From assembly GCA_018823745.1 (NCBI GenBank), contig JAHJHR010000017.1, positions 372,001-436,000 of the forward strand: a stretch of 64,000 nt of DNA. Reading direction: 5' to 3'. The notes under the pieces are model-generated. The model was not told where the DNA came from. It made no database searches and worked only from the letters and a program-made list of their open reading frames with translations. Both the position numbers and the translations under genes were made by a program. Every line of letters starts with the position of its first letter. Position 1 is the first letter of the stretch. The DNA comes from Alphaproteobacteria bacterium (GTDB taxonomy: Bacteria > Pseudomonadota > Alphaproteobacteria > Oceanibaculales > Oceanibaculaceae). Below are positions 52,575-61,862 of the stretch, one piece after another.

Positions 52575-53294
52575 ATGAAATTTTCTGCCCTTTCTTCCTT
52601 TCCCGCGCACGGCCTTGCCGTGGTCATCGGTGCCGGCGGCGGCATCGGCAGCGGCTTCGTCGCCCGGCTGGAAGAAGCCGCGTGTTTTTCGCGGGTCATT
52701 GCGCTCAGCCGAAGCTCCACACCGGCACTCGACCTGACGGATGAGGCCAGCATCGCGGCGGCTGCGGCCTGGTGCGCAAAGTTGGGTGGCGAGATCAGGC
52801 TGGTGATCGATGCCACCGGATTCCTGCATGGCGACGGTTTCGAGCCGGAGAAAAGCTGGCGCCAGCTCGACCCCGCGCATATGGCCCACTCCTTCGCCGT
52901 TAACGCCATCGGTCCGGCACTGCTGATGAAGCATTTCCTGCCGCTGTTGCCACGCCAGGGAAAGGCGGTGTTCGCCAGCCTGTCGGCCAAGGTGGGCAGC
53001 ATCGGCGATAACCGGCTGGGCGGGTGGTACAGCTATCGCGCCTCCAAGGCGGCGCTGAACCAGCTGGTCCACACCGCCGCCATCGAGCTGAAGCGCAGCC
53101 GGCCCGAGGCGATCTGCGTCGCCCTGCACCCCGGCACTGTCGATACCGGCCTGTCCGGCCCCTTCGCCAAGACCGGGCTGGATGTGCAGACGCCGGCACA
53201 ATCCACCACCAGCCTTCTGGCGGCGCTGGACCAGATGACACCCGCCGACAGCGGCGGGTTCTTCGATTACCGGGGCGATGCCCTGCCGTGGTGA
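52575..53294 (+). CDS. SDR family protein, C-factor-like
   Basis: 239 residues from ATG 52575. Cofactor motif VIGAGGGIGSGFV, then DATGFLH, NAIGPALLMKHFLP, active-site YSYRASKAALNQL and HPGTVDTGLS. Similar to the CsgA/C-factor group of SDRs; substrate unknown. Terminator directly after the stop. Confidence 0.88.
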   Translation: MKFSALSSFPAHGLAVVIGAGGGIGSGFVARLEEAACFSRVIALSRSSTPALDLTDEASIAAAAAWCAKLGGEIRLVIDATGFLHGDGFEPEKSWRQLDPAHMAHSFAVNAIGPALLMKHFLPLLPRQGKAVFASLSAKVGSIGDNRLGGWYSYRASKAALNQLVHTAAIELKRSRPEAICVALHPGTVDTGLSGPFAKTGLDVQTPAQSTTSLLAALDQMTPADSGGFFDYRGDALPW

Positions 53295-53298
53295 TGCA

Positions 53299-53326
53299 AA
53301 AAAGCCTCCCCGAAGGGAGGCTTTTT
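53299..53326. terminator. bidirectional terminator
   Basis: AAAAA-GCCTCCC, CGAA loop, GGGAGGC-TTTTT, between the converging SDR and RTX genes. Confidence 0.93.
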
Positions 53327-53343
53327 CAGTTGGAAAGATCGGC

Positions 53344-56300
53344 TCAGGCGTAAAACGCCAGGTCGATATCGTCGGTTGTGATCTGCGATATCCCGATGAA
53401 GGTCAGCGTGGCCCCGGCGACGGAGAGGATGACGCCGGTCTCGGTGGCTGTCTGGGTGACAAGCGCCGCCTGTAGCTCGGCGAGTGTCGCATTCTCCACC
53501 GCCAGGCGATCAACGCCCTGCTGGAAATCCGTTACCGTGGCAGTCAGAACTGCATTGCTGAAGTTTGCATCGTAGCCCTTCAGGACGAACAGATCCGCCC
53601 CATCGCCACCGGTCAGCGTGTCATTGCCCTGGCCGCTGTGGATCGTGTCATCACCGGCACCGCCGGTGATGCTGTCGTGACCCTTGCCACCGCGCAGCGC
53701 GTCATCGCCATTGCCGCCCAGGACAGTGTCGCCCTGCATGCCACCTTGCCCCCGGTTCGAGCCGCCGCCGGTCAGGTCCAGCGTGTCGAAGCCGGTGCCG
53801 CCGTCCAGGCTGTCATTGCCGGTGCCGCCAAACACGGAGTCGTTGCCGTCGCCACCCAACAGGGTGTCATTGCCATCGCCAGAGCCCACCGTATCGTCGC
53901 CGGCGCCGCCATCGATATAATCGTCATCCGCGCCCAGCATGATGTTCTGGCTAGCCTCGTCGCCGATGACATAGTTCTGGCCAGCGCCACCATTGATGGT
54001 GGCCGAGCCCAGGATCGAGGCGAACTCGATGTTGTCGAGGCGCAGGTAGGAACCCGAGGGCAGATCACGCATGTCGATGACGAAGGCCTCCGACTGGCCG
54101 GTGCCGGTGGTGCCGGTGATGGTGATCGCCGTGGATAGCACGGAGGACGTCGTTGTCGGCGTGATCGTACGCACGTCCAGCGTCGTGTCCGGCGCCAAAC
54201 CGTTCAGGAAGCCCTGCACACCACTGACCAGCTGCGTCTCCGAGGAGGAGCCGCGCGACTGGACCGAATTGACCAGGCTGGTCGTCGCATCGGTCGGTGT
54301 CTGCGCCTGGCCGGGCCCTTCCGAAACGACACTCGTGTTCCCCGGCAGTGTCGCCGTAACCGTATTGCCGTTATTGTTGGTGTTCTGGACGAGCGCCGCC
54401 GTCCCCGGCGTTGTGCCGGCGTTGGTGATCGTCTGCGCCTGACTGCCGGTGTCGCCCGTGCTCGGCCCCGTGGGAATTGTCGGCTGCGTCGGCGTCACCA
54501 CGACGGGATTCGACGGCGTCTCGGTAACCGGCGCCGGCACCGGCGCGACCAGGGTGATAGTGGAATTACCGCCCGCCACATCGACGTCAAAGGTCCCGCT
54601 GGCGGCGCTGATGCCGGTCAGGGTCAGGCTGTGGCCGCCGGTCAGGTCGAGGGTGCCGCTGGCGGACTTGCCGTCCAGCGCCGACAAATCGACACCCGTG
54701 ACGACAATGCTGTCGCCAGCCGAGAAATCGCCGATGGTGTCGCCATGCAGTTCCGAGTCGGATCCCTGGAATACGTCGTTGCCGTCGCCGCCCCACAGCG
54801 TGTCATTACCAGTATAGCCGGAAAGCGTGTCATTGCCGTCTTCGCCGAACAGCAGATCGTCGCCGGCAAGGCCTGAAAGGGTGTCATTGCCTGTGCCGCC
54901 ATAGAGAATGTCGTTGCCGTCCTGACCCCACAGCCAGTCATTGCCGTCGCCGCCATAGAACAGATCGTCACCGGCGCCGCCGATGAGAGTGTCATTACCA
55001 ACGCCGCCCCAGATGGTGTCGTTGCCGTCACCGCCGCTCAGCCCGTCATTGCCGGCATCGCCATAAATCAGGTCTGCACCAGCCGCGCCATAAACGAAAT
55101 CATTGCCTTCACCGCCATAGTAGATGTTGTCGCCGTCGCCGCCATAGAGCGTGTCATTGCCCGCATCGCCGTAGAGCGTGTCGTTGCCGGCCCCGCCATA
55201 AAGCGTGTCGTTAGCAGCTCCACCGGCTAGCCTGTCGGCGCCGGCCCCACCGGTCAGCCTGTCGGCGCCGGACCCACCGGTGATGCTGAAGGTGCCATCC
55301 AGTTCGGCGCTGCCGTCCCAGAGAACGGGTCCCACATTATAGGACCCGTCCACGATCATCGTCTGGCCGGATGCAACTGTGGCATCATGGGTGGTGATGG
55401 AGATGTTTTTTCCGCCGATATGGCTGAGCGTGACCTTTTCGACATTGGTCAGCGTGGTGGCGTTGAAGGTAACGCCGGCGATATTACTCGTAATGACCAG
55501 CGTGTCGGTGCCGCCCTCGCCATTGATCACGTCATCTGCAGTCAGCGCGTCGATGATACCCGACACAATCACGTTATCGTCGTTGGACAGGACAAACGTA
55601 TCGTTGCCCGTGGTCAATATCGTCTCGGTAACATCCGTGACGGTGATGGCAACCGGGAGCGCCGCACTGGTTTCCGTTCCGTCCGAGGCGGTGACTTCAA
55701 TGTCATAGACGTTGTCCGTGCCAACGTCGGCCGGGTTCTCGAAATCCGGGAGATTCTTGAAGGTGACGGCACCGGTCTTGCTGTTGATGTTGAACAGTGC
55801 GGCGTCCGCCCCGCCCGAAATTGCAAAGGTAAGCGTATCGTTTTCTGGGTCGGTGGCGGTCACCGTATAGACAGTGCCGGTCCCGTTCTCCGCGAAGCTG
55901 CCGCCCTCGCCGGATGTCACCGTCGGCGCGGCAAGCACGGCGCGATAATCGCTGGCCAAGCCAACCATGAAAGGCATCGGCACGGACTGGCCGAGATCGC
56001 GGCGGAACAGTGTCCAGTCGCCGCCGAGATCGGCATGGCCGACCAGGCGGTCCGTGGCGGCCACGGCGCGGCCGGTCAACGCCTCCAGCCGGTCGAGAAA
56101 GGCTTCGCCTTCTGCGCCTGCCCCGACCCGGCAGCCATAGAGCGAGATCAGCCCGCCCGGCGCCATCGCGGCACCAATGGCAGCAAGCGCCTCCGCATGC
56201 GTTTCCAGTGTCTCCAGAGTCAGCGGCGTGTCGCCAAGATACAGGGCACCCGGCGCGCCATGCGCGACCAGCAGGAGAGTCTCGATTTCGCCTGACAACT

Positions 56301-56430
56301 GCGCGGCAATGCTCGACAGCGCATCCTGCTCTGCGCCGATCCGCGACAGCAGCGCGCCCTGCGGAAGATGCTGCGTCAAGGTTTCAATCTGTGAAACCCG
56401 CGAATCCACGAAAATCTGAGTGCTCACCAC
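53344..56430 (-). CDS. RTX repeat protein with DUF4347 and cadherin-like domains
   Basis: 1028 residues, very acidic. DUF4347-type N-terminus (about 1-165, LLLVAHGAPGALYLG, LISLYGCRVGAG), cadherin-like repeat (170-270), a VCBS-like beta region, RTX block 1 with about a dozen GGxGNDxLx nonamers (385-553), a Thr/Pro/Asn linker (620-700), RTX block 2 (827-940), and a C-terminal domain like that of type I secretion substrates, with no N-terminal signal peptide. Probably a calcium-binding surface or secreted protein. No type I secretion genes are adjacent. The upstream region is AT-rich. Confidence 0.92.
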   Translation of the reverse strand: MVSTQIFVDSRVSQIETLTQHLPQGALLSRIGAEQDALSSIAAQLSGEIETLLLVAHGAPGALYLGDTPLTLETLETHAEALAAIGAAMAPGGLISLYGCRVGAGAEGEAFLDRLEALTGRAVAATDRLVGHADLGGDWTLFRRDLGQSVPMPFMVGLASDYRAVLAAPTVTSGEGGSFAENGTGTVYTVTATDPENDTLTFAISGGADAALFNINSKTGAVTFKNLPDFENPADVGTDNVYDIEVTASDGTETSAALPVAITVTDVTETILTTGNDTFVLSNDDNVIVSGIIDALTADDVINGEGGTDTLVITSNIAGVTFNATTLTNVEKVTLSHIGGKNISITTHDATVASGQTMIVDGSYNVGPVLWDGSAELDGTFSITGGSGADRLTGGAGADRLAGGAANDTLYGGAGNDTLYGDAGNDTLYGGDGDNIYYGGEGNDFVYGAAGADLIYGDAGNDGLSGGDGNDTIWGGVGNDTLIGGAGDDLFYGGDGNDWLWGQDGNDILYGGTGNDTLSGLAGDDLLFGEDGNDTLSGYTGNDTLWGGDGNDVFQGSDSELHGDTIGDFSAGDSIVVTGVDLSALDGKSASGTLDLTGGHSLTLTGISAASGTFDVDVAGGNSTITLVAPVPAPVTETPSNPVVVTPTQPTIPTGPSTGDTGSQAQTITNAGTTPGTAALVQNTNNNGNTVTATLPGNTSVVSEGPGQAQTPTDATTSLVNSVQSRGSSSETQLVSGVQGFLNGLAPDTTLDVRTITPTTTSSVLSTAITITGTTGTGQSEAFVIDMRDLPSGSYLRLDNIEFASILGSATINGGAGQNYVIGDEASQNIMLGADDDYIDGGAGDDTVGSGDGNDTLLGGDGNDSVFGGTGNDSLDGGTGFDTLDLTGGGSNRGQGGMQGDTVLGGNGDDALRGGKGHDSITGGAGDDTIHSGQGNDTLTGGDGADLFVLKGYDANFSNAVLTATVTDFQQGVDRLAVENATLAELQAALVTQTATETGVILSVAGATLTFIGISQITTDDIDLAFYA

Positions 56431-56820
56431 ATTCTCCCAAGCGAATAATTGTCTTTGGATGGATATTGCCGGAAGAATATTAAAATACTGTTTAATTTTC
56501 TCAGTACTGTTGAAATTTATGATAAATAAAGGTTATTCTAATATAATAAAAAAGTAAAATTCATACTTGAGTACCGCATAGTACATAGTTTATTATTTGT
56601 TAATATTAACACCAGTTAACCATAAATACTATGATGACGGTAAATATATGATGCCTCGCCTAACGCTCATCAGCGCATTATCCAGACAGGCAACAAGACC
56701 GGAGTTAATATGCAGACCTGCGCGGCTTAAATGCCTGCAAGTGCATGACAACGTTACTCTTGCTTGCATACCTACGTATTCTGCCTTGTGACCCCCGGAC
56801 GACCACATAGTTTCAGAGAC
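56431..56820. other. 390-bp AT-rich region between RTX and glycosyltransferase genes
   Basis: Strongly AT-rich (about 56450-56660) against a GC-rich genome. Has TTAA repeats and a TTAACCAT CtrA half-site at 56616-56623, with TTAA at 56600 and 56606. No gene supported; a short upstream extension of the glycosyltransferase frame (from 56764) is unlikely to be coding. Confidence 0.5.
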
Positions 56821-58041
56821 ATGCTTACACCCTCCCTCCCCGATCTGGTCCCGGACGTCCCCGGCAAGGGCCGCAGCATCCTGCTTGCCTGGGAGATGGG
56901 GGAGGGTTTCGCCCATGCGGCCCGCCTGCTCTGGCTTGCCCGGCGGCTGATCCGCTCGGGCTGGCGCCCCATCGTGGCTGCACGTGACCCCGCGACGCTG
57001 CGGGACGCCTATGACGCCGAAGGAATCGACGTGTTCCCGGCGCCGCCGCACGAACCCTGCTTCACAGGCCCGCCGCCTTTCCGCGCCGCCAGCTATGCCG
57101 ATGTCATGGGCATTTGCGGCTATGCCGACCGGGACAGACTGGCCGCCCTCGTCACGGCATGGGACGCCCTCCTGGCGCAGCACGCACCAGCCGCGATCAT
57201 TGCCGATTATTCGCCCCTGCTCTCGCTGGCCGCCTTCCGCCGGATTCCGGTCATTCCCATCGGTGACGGCTTCGTCGTGCCGCCCGAATTGCCGGAGGGC
57301 GGCTTCCCGCCGCTGGGCGCCCGGCAGCCTGATGTCTGGCCGCCATCCGACCTGCTGGCCAATGCCCGCGCCGTGCAGGAACAGCGCGGACAGCCCCTGC
57401 CGGACAGCCTGCCCCAGATCGTCACCGGCATTGGCGGGGTGGTCTCCATACCGCCTGAGCTGGATATCTACGCCGAGTGGCGGCCGCAGCCCGCCGCCGG
57501 TCCCTGGGAACAGCCGGAAGCCCCGCTGCCGTTACCCGATGCGCCCCGCTTCTTCGGCTATCTGCGGATGAGCCATCCCCTGGCGCGAATGACCGTCAAG
57601 GCGCTGATCGACACGCGCATGCAGGGGGAGCTTTTCCTGCGCGACATCCAGCCAGGCATGGCGGAAGCCCTGGCGGAAGCCGGCATCCTTCTGCATGAGA
57701 CTCCGCCGCCGATCCGCGAGGCGCTGGCCCGGGCCAGCCTGTTCATCCACCATGGCGGCATCGGCTCCCTGACCGACGCAGCGACCACCGGCCGGATGCA
57801 GCTGCTGCTGCCCCGCCACCGCGAACAGGTCTGCAACGCGAAACGGGCGCTGGACACGCTGCCGGGCAGTTTCAGGGCAGGAACCGGCACCAGCTACGAG
57901 ACCCTGCGCGCCCAACTGCCGAAGCTGATCTCGAACCGGCCTGTCTTCCGCCGCGCTCAAGAGATCGCCGCCCGCATCGCCGCCCGCCCGGAAACCGCCT
58001 GGGCCGCCCTGCAGCCGCTGCTGGCCAAAGCACAGGCATGA
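56821..58041 (+). CDS. GT-B glycosyltransferase-like protein (GT1/YjiC-like)
   Basis: 406 residues from ATG 56821. N-terminal Rossmann ILLAWEMGEGFAHAARLLWLARRL and, in the C-terminal half, ASLFIHHGGIGSLTDAATTGRMQLLLPRHREQVCNA, the donor-binding signature of GT1-type enzymes. Acceptor unknown. The frame also opens at 56764. Alone on this strand between the RTX gene and the tRNA. Confidence 0.85.
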   Translation: MLTPSLPDLVPDVPGKGRSILLAWEMGEGFAHAARLLWLARRLIRSGWRPIVAARDPATLRDAYDAEGIDVFPAPPHEPCFTGPPPFRAASYADVMGICGYADRDRLAALVTAWDALLAQHAPAAIIADYSPLLSLAAFRRIPVIPIGDGFVVPPELPEGGFPPLGARQPDVWPPSDLLANARAVQEQRGQPLPDSLPQIVTGIGGVVSIPPELDIYAEWRPQPAAGPWEQPEAPLPLPDAPRFFGYLRMSHPLARMTVKALIDTRMQGELFLRDIQPGMAEALAEAGILLHETPPPIREALARASLFIHHGGIGSLTDAATTGRMQLLLPRHREQVCNAKRALDTLPGSFRAGTGTSYETLRAQLPKLISNRPVFRRAQEIAARIAARPETAWAALQPLLAKAQA

Positions 58042-58049
58042 AAGCAAAT

Positions 58050-58075
58050 CGGCCCGGCTCGCAGGAGCCGGGCCG
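58050..58075. terminator. GC-rich hairpin after the glycosyltransferase gene
   Basis: CGGCCCGGCTC / GAGCCGGGCCG with a GCAG loop; no T-run, so termination is uncertain. It lies between two convergent genes. Confidence 0.5.
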
Positions 58076-58089
58076 AAGCACCGTCGAAA

Positions 58090-58166
58090 TGGTAGCGAGG
58101 GAGGGACTCGAACCCCCGACACGGGGATTATGATTCCCCTGCTCTAACCAACTGAGCTACCCCGCC
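58090..58166 (-). tRNA. tRNA-Met (anticodon CAU)
   Basis: 77 bases including encoded CCA. Acceptor arm GGCGGGG pairs with CCTCGCT, D-arm GCTCAGTTGGTTAGAGC, anticodon stem GGGGA/TCCCC with loop ATCATAA, T-arm with GGTTCGAGTCC. CAU could also be tRNA-Ile2 (lysidine-modified); the body resembles elongator Met. Confidence 0.95.
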
Positions 58167-58224
58167 TCAGAGAGGCCGCGCCGGAGCGCGAGGGCCATGC
58201 GTATAAGCCGGGGCGGCGACCCTG

Positions 58225-59460
58225 TCAAGCAGCCCCGACGCCCGCAGCGCCCTTTCGCAGGCGAAACAGCAGCAGCACGCAGACCAGCATCAGGGCGGAG
58301 ATGACGGCCAGCATCAGCAGCCCGGCCTCGAAGCCCCCGGTCGCGTCATAGAGCAGGCCCAGCGCGAAGGGCCCGCCCGCCCCGCCAATCTCGGCACAGG
58401 AGAAGAACAGCCCGCTGGCCGTCCCGGCGCGGGCCTTGCCCACCCCCGGCGTCTCGACCAGGATCAGGATCGCCACCGTCATCAGCGAGGAGCGCGCCAC
58501 GCCCTGCAGCACCAGCCCCACCACAAGGCCCGGCTGCCAGACCGTGCCGATCAGCAGACAGGACAGCAACGCGGCGACAAACAGCCCGACCAGGATCGCC
58601 AGACGGCGCTGCGGCACGGCGAAACGCGGTATCACCAGCGAGCCGACAATGCCGATAAAGGTCGGGATGGTCGCCCAGTAACCGGCCTGTACCGCCGTCA
58701 TGCCGGAGCTGCGCAGCACCTCCGGCAGCCAGTTCGACAGGCCGTGATTATAGGTGAAGATGCCGACGCTCATCACCAGCAGCACCCGCACGGCGGGAAT
58801 CCGCAGCATGTCGCGGATACTGCCGCGATTGGGCTCGTCCCGGTCGGCCAGATCCTCGGCCGTATCCTTGGCGCGCACCGGCTGCAGGCTGGCGATGGCG
58901 AGCCAGAGCAGCCCGCCGGCAAGGGCGACCGCCGACCAGAGCTGCAGGACAAGGCGCCAGTCATTGCCGAAAGCCGGCATCAGCACCGAATTGGTCAGCG
59001 CAAACGCGGCGACCGCGCCCAGATTGGGGCCGGTGAAATACACCCCCATGGCGAAGCCGCGATCCGCCCCCTGGAACCAGCGGGCGATCACCTTGGGCGC
59101 TCCGGCGGAAACGATCGGCCCGCCAATGCCGAACAGCGACACCGCCAGATAGAGCAGCACCACGCCATCAGCCATACCGCGCAGAAAGCCGGACAGGGCG
59201 ATGATGAGCGCCCCCAGGAACAGCGCCCAGCGCACGCCGATGCGGTCCAGCAGCGCGCCGCAGGGAATGGCGGCAGCGATATAGACCAGCTGCCAGACGC
59301 CCATCACGCCGCCCATATGAGTGTGGCTGATATCGAGATCGCGGGTGATCGGCCCGATCAGCGGCGCCAGGCCGGCAATCGTCAGGCCGAAGCAGAAATA
59401 CACGATCCACACGCCGAATAGCACCAGCCAGCGTATCGGATGCGGGGCGGCTGAGATCAT
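58225..59460 (-). CDS. major facilitator superfamily transporter
   Basis: 411 residues, 12 predicted helices in two halves. MFS signature LLDRIGVRWALFLGALI after helix 2. It resembles the CynX/NimT and oxalate/formate-type groups; substrate unknown. The start MISAAPHPIRWLVLFGVW is plausible. It is followed by the tRNA on the same strand. Confidence 0.9.
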   Translation of the reverse strand: MISAAPHPIRWLVLFGVWIVYFCFGLTIAGLAPLIGPITRDLDISHTHMGGVMGVWQLVYIAAAIPCGALLDRIGVRWALFLGALIIALSGFLRGMADGVVLLYLAVSLFGIGGPIVSAGAPKVIARWFQGADRGFAMGVYFTGPNLGAVAAFALTNSVLMPAFGNDWRLVLQLWSAVALAGGLLWLAIASLQPVRAKDTAEDLADRDEPNRGSIRDMLRIPAVRVLLVMSVGIFTYNHGLSNWLPEVLRSSGMTAVQAGYWATIPTFIGIVGSLVIPRFAVPQRRLAILVGLFVAALLSCLLIGTVWQPGLVVGLVLQGVARSSLMTVAILILVETPGVGKARAGTASGLFFSCAEIGGAGGPFALGLLYDATGGFEAGLLMLAVISALMLVCVLLLFRLRKGAAGVGAA

Positions 59461-59540
59461 GCGGGGGATATGTCCGGATCGGGAGGCGGGAGGACAGGAT
59501 AGCCGGGGATGGTGATTTCCGACAGGTAACTTCTCTCAGA

Positions 59541-59643
59541 CCGTCACCCTCGGGCTTGTCCCGAGGGTCCAGGCTTCAGCCTGCTGGAACGACGCCCAGC
59601 CAAGCTGAAGCCTTGATTCCCGGCACAAGGCCGGGAATGACGG
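59541..59643. repeat. 103-bp composite palindromic intergenic repeat
   Basis: Outer arms CCGTCA (59541-59546) and TGACGG (59638-59643). Inside are hairpin 1 CCCTCGGG/CCCGAGGG, a middle pair GGCTTCAGC (59572-59580)/GCTGAAGCC (59604-59612) enclosing a smaller GCTGG/CCAGC stem, and hairpin 2 ATTCCCGGC/GCCGGGAAT. Folds as a multi-arm cruciform, like the dispersed palindromic elements seen in many alphaproteobacterial genomes. Confidence 0.85.
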
Positions 59644-59652
59644 TTACTGCTA

Positions 59653-60660
59653 TTAGGCCACCTCGACCTCGCGGGCGAACGCCGGCTGCAATTCCGCCAG
59701 CAGCTCATAGGAGCGCAGCCGCGCCTTGTGATCATAGATCGCCGAGGCGATCATCAGCTCATCGGCCCCGGTGCGGGCAACGAAGCCTTCCAGCTCGCGC
59801 CGGATGGTTTCCGGCGAGCCGACGAAGGAACAGGACAGCATGCGCATGGCCTGCGCCTTTTCCATCGGCGACCACAGGCTTTCGATATCATCGATGGGCG
59901 GCGGCAGCAGGCCGCGCTGGCCGCGAATCATGCCGAGGAAGCGCTGCTGGGCGGAGGTGAAGAGGTATTGCGCCTCTGCATCGGTTTCCGCCGCGATCAC
60001 GTTGATGCCGACCATGGCATGCGGCGTGTCCTGCTGCGCCGAGGGGCGGAACCCGTCGCGATAGGTCTGCAGCGCCTGCATCAGCGCATCCGGCGCGAAA
60101 TGCGAGGCGAAGGCATAGGGCAGGCCCAGCATGGCCGCCAGCTGCGCGCCGAACAGGCTGGAGCCCAGAATCCACAACGGCACATTGGTATCCGTTCCCG
60201 GCACGGCCTGGATCGTCTGGCCGGGCTGCAAGGGCCCGAGCAGCGCCTGAAGCTCCAGCACATCCTGCGGGAAGGAATCGGAAGAATCGGGCGAGCGGCG
60301 CAGGGCGCGCAGCGTGCGCTGGTCGGTGCCCGGCGCGCGGCCGAGGCCCAGATCGATGCGACCGGGATGCAGCGTCGCCAGCGTGCCGAACTGCTCGGCA
60401 ATCACCAGCGGCGAATGGTTCGGCAGCATGATGCCGCCGGCACCGACACGGATGGTCTTCGTGCCGGCCGCGACATGGGCGATGACAACCGAGGTCGCCG
60501 CACTGGCGATGCCGGTCATGTTGTGGTGTTCGGCCAGCCAGTAGCGGTTATAGCCGAAGCGTTCGGCGTGCTGCGCCAGGTCGAGTGTGTTGCGCAGCGC
60601 ATCTGCCGGGGTGCCACCCTGCGGCACCGGCGCCAGATCAAGAATCGAGAAGGCAGGCAT
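59653..60660 (-). CDS. LLM-class flavin-dependent oxidoreductase
   Basis: 335 residues from ATG 60660 (AAAGGG upstream). Luciferase-like barrel: [76 protein letters not shown]. Uses FMNH2 or F420-like flavin; probable monooxygenase, substrate unknown. Confidence 0.92.
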   Translation of the reverse strand: MPAFSILDLAPVPQGGTPADALRNTLDLAQHAERFGYNRYWLAEHHNMTGIASAATSVVIAHVAAGTKTIRVGAGGIMLPNHSPLVIAEQFGTLATLHPGRIDLGLGRAPGTDQRTLRALRRSPDSSDSFPQDVLELQALLGPLQPGQTIQAVPGTDTNVPLWILGSSLFGAQLAAMLGLPYAFASHFAPDALMQALQTYRDGFRPSAQQDTPHAMVGINVIAAETDAEAQYLFTSAQQRFLGMIRGQRGLLPPPIDDIESLWSPMEKAQAMRMLSCSFVGSPETIRRELEGFVARTGADELMIASAIYDHKARLRSYELLAELQPAFAREVEVA

Positions 60661-60798
60661 GTCGTGCCCTTTCATCGGGGAAGGCGGCTTGGTTCCGCCG
60701 GATATGCCCAAAGGATCGGTCTTCCGACCGGCACATGCAACCCATCGATCCGCAACAGTGAAGTGCCGAAACGTGGCCTATCGGAAAACCCGACGCGC

Positions 60799-61722
60799 TC
60801 AGCCGCCCATTTCCGGCAGCGGAATGAACTCATCCTCGCCGGGCACCAGAGCGAAGCGGCCGGATTTCCAGTCTTCCTTGGCCTGCTCGATCCGGTCCTT
60901 GCGGGAAGAAACAAAATTCCACCAGATATGGCGTGGCTGCTCCATCGCCGTGCCGCCCAGCGCAATGAAGCGGGCGGTGGCGGTCGCCTTGATGGTGATC
61001 CGGTCGCCAGGGCGGAATACCAGCAGCCTGCCCTCGCCGAAGATATCGCCGGCAATATCGACCTCACCGCTGGTGATATAGATGGCCCGTTCCTCGTAAT
61101 CCGGGTCCAGCGGATAGGAGGAACCCGCCTGCATCGAGACATCGGCGTAGAAAAGCGGGCTGGCCGTGCGCACCGGCGAGGGCGCGCCGAACAGCGTGCC
61201 GGCGATGATGCGTATTGTCTTGCCCTCGCCGATGATGGTTGGCAGCTGATTCGCAGCGTAATGCTCGAAGGCGGGGGCGATCTCCTCCTTGTCCTCCGGC
61301 AGGGCGACCCAGCTCTGGATGCCGAACAGGGGTCCACCGGCGGCGCGTATTTCCGGCGAGGTGCGTTCCGAATGGCTGATACCCCGCCCGGCGGTCATCC
61401 AGTTCAGCGCGCCGGGGCGGATCGGCTGGACCGAACCCAGCGAATCGCGGTGCAGGATCTCACCCTCGAACAGATAGGTCACCGTCGCCAGGCCGATATG
61501 CGGATGCGGGCGGACATCAATGCCGGTTTCCGGCTGCAGGATTGCCGGCCCCATCTGGTCCAGAAAGATGAAGGGGCCGACCATGCGGCGCTGTACCGAG
61601 GGCAGCGCACGGCGCACCGAAAACCCGCCAATATCGCGGGCGCGGGGCACGATGATCGTCTCTAGCGCGGCACAGCTGTGCTTGTCGCCGGGAATGGGCT
61701 CTTCCGCAGGTTGCCAGCTCAT
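60799..61722 (-). CDS. pirin family protein
   Basis: 307 residues, bicupin. N-terminal cupin with [28 protein letters not shown] and [11 protein letters not shown] (metal His/Glu set), C-terminal cupin with [16 protein letters not shown]. Pirins bind Fe; some are quercetinases. Function not predictable. Ends 60 bases from the LLM gene start region on the same strand. Confidence 0.92.
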   Translation of the reverse strand: MSWQPAEEPIPGDKHSCAALETIIVPRARDIGGFSVRRALPSVQRRMVGPFIFLDQMGPAILQPETGIDVRPHPHIGLATVTYLFEGEILHRDSLGSVQPIRPGALNWMTAGRGISHSERTSPEIRAAGGPLFGIQSWVALPEDKEEIAPAFEHYAANQLPTIIGEGKTIRIIAGTLFGAPSPVRTASPLFYADVSMQAGSSYPLDPDYEERAIYITSGEVDIAGDIFGEGRLLVFRPGDRITIKATATARFIALGGTAMEQPRHIWWNFVSSRKDRIEQAKEDWKSGRFALVPGEDEFIPLPEMGG

Positions 61723-61862
61723 CAGGCGCTTCTCCGATTATGGCCCTGCATAGTCTGCCCAGACAATCCGGCTGGCAAGCCTGGCAAGCGGTTGAAACCG
61801 GCGGCGACCTCCCGCACTATCCCGGCCCCAGGATCGCCCTCCATCAACAGACCGGCGAAGAT

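Noticed and set aside
53600-55260. Apparent DNA tandem repeats resembling a repeat array or CRISPR
   Set aside because: They are codon-level repeats of RTX nonapeptides within one open frame, not spacer-separated direct repeats.
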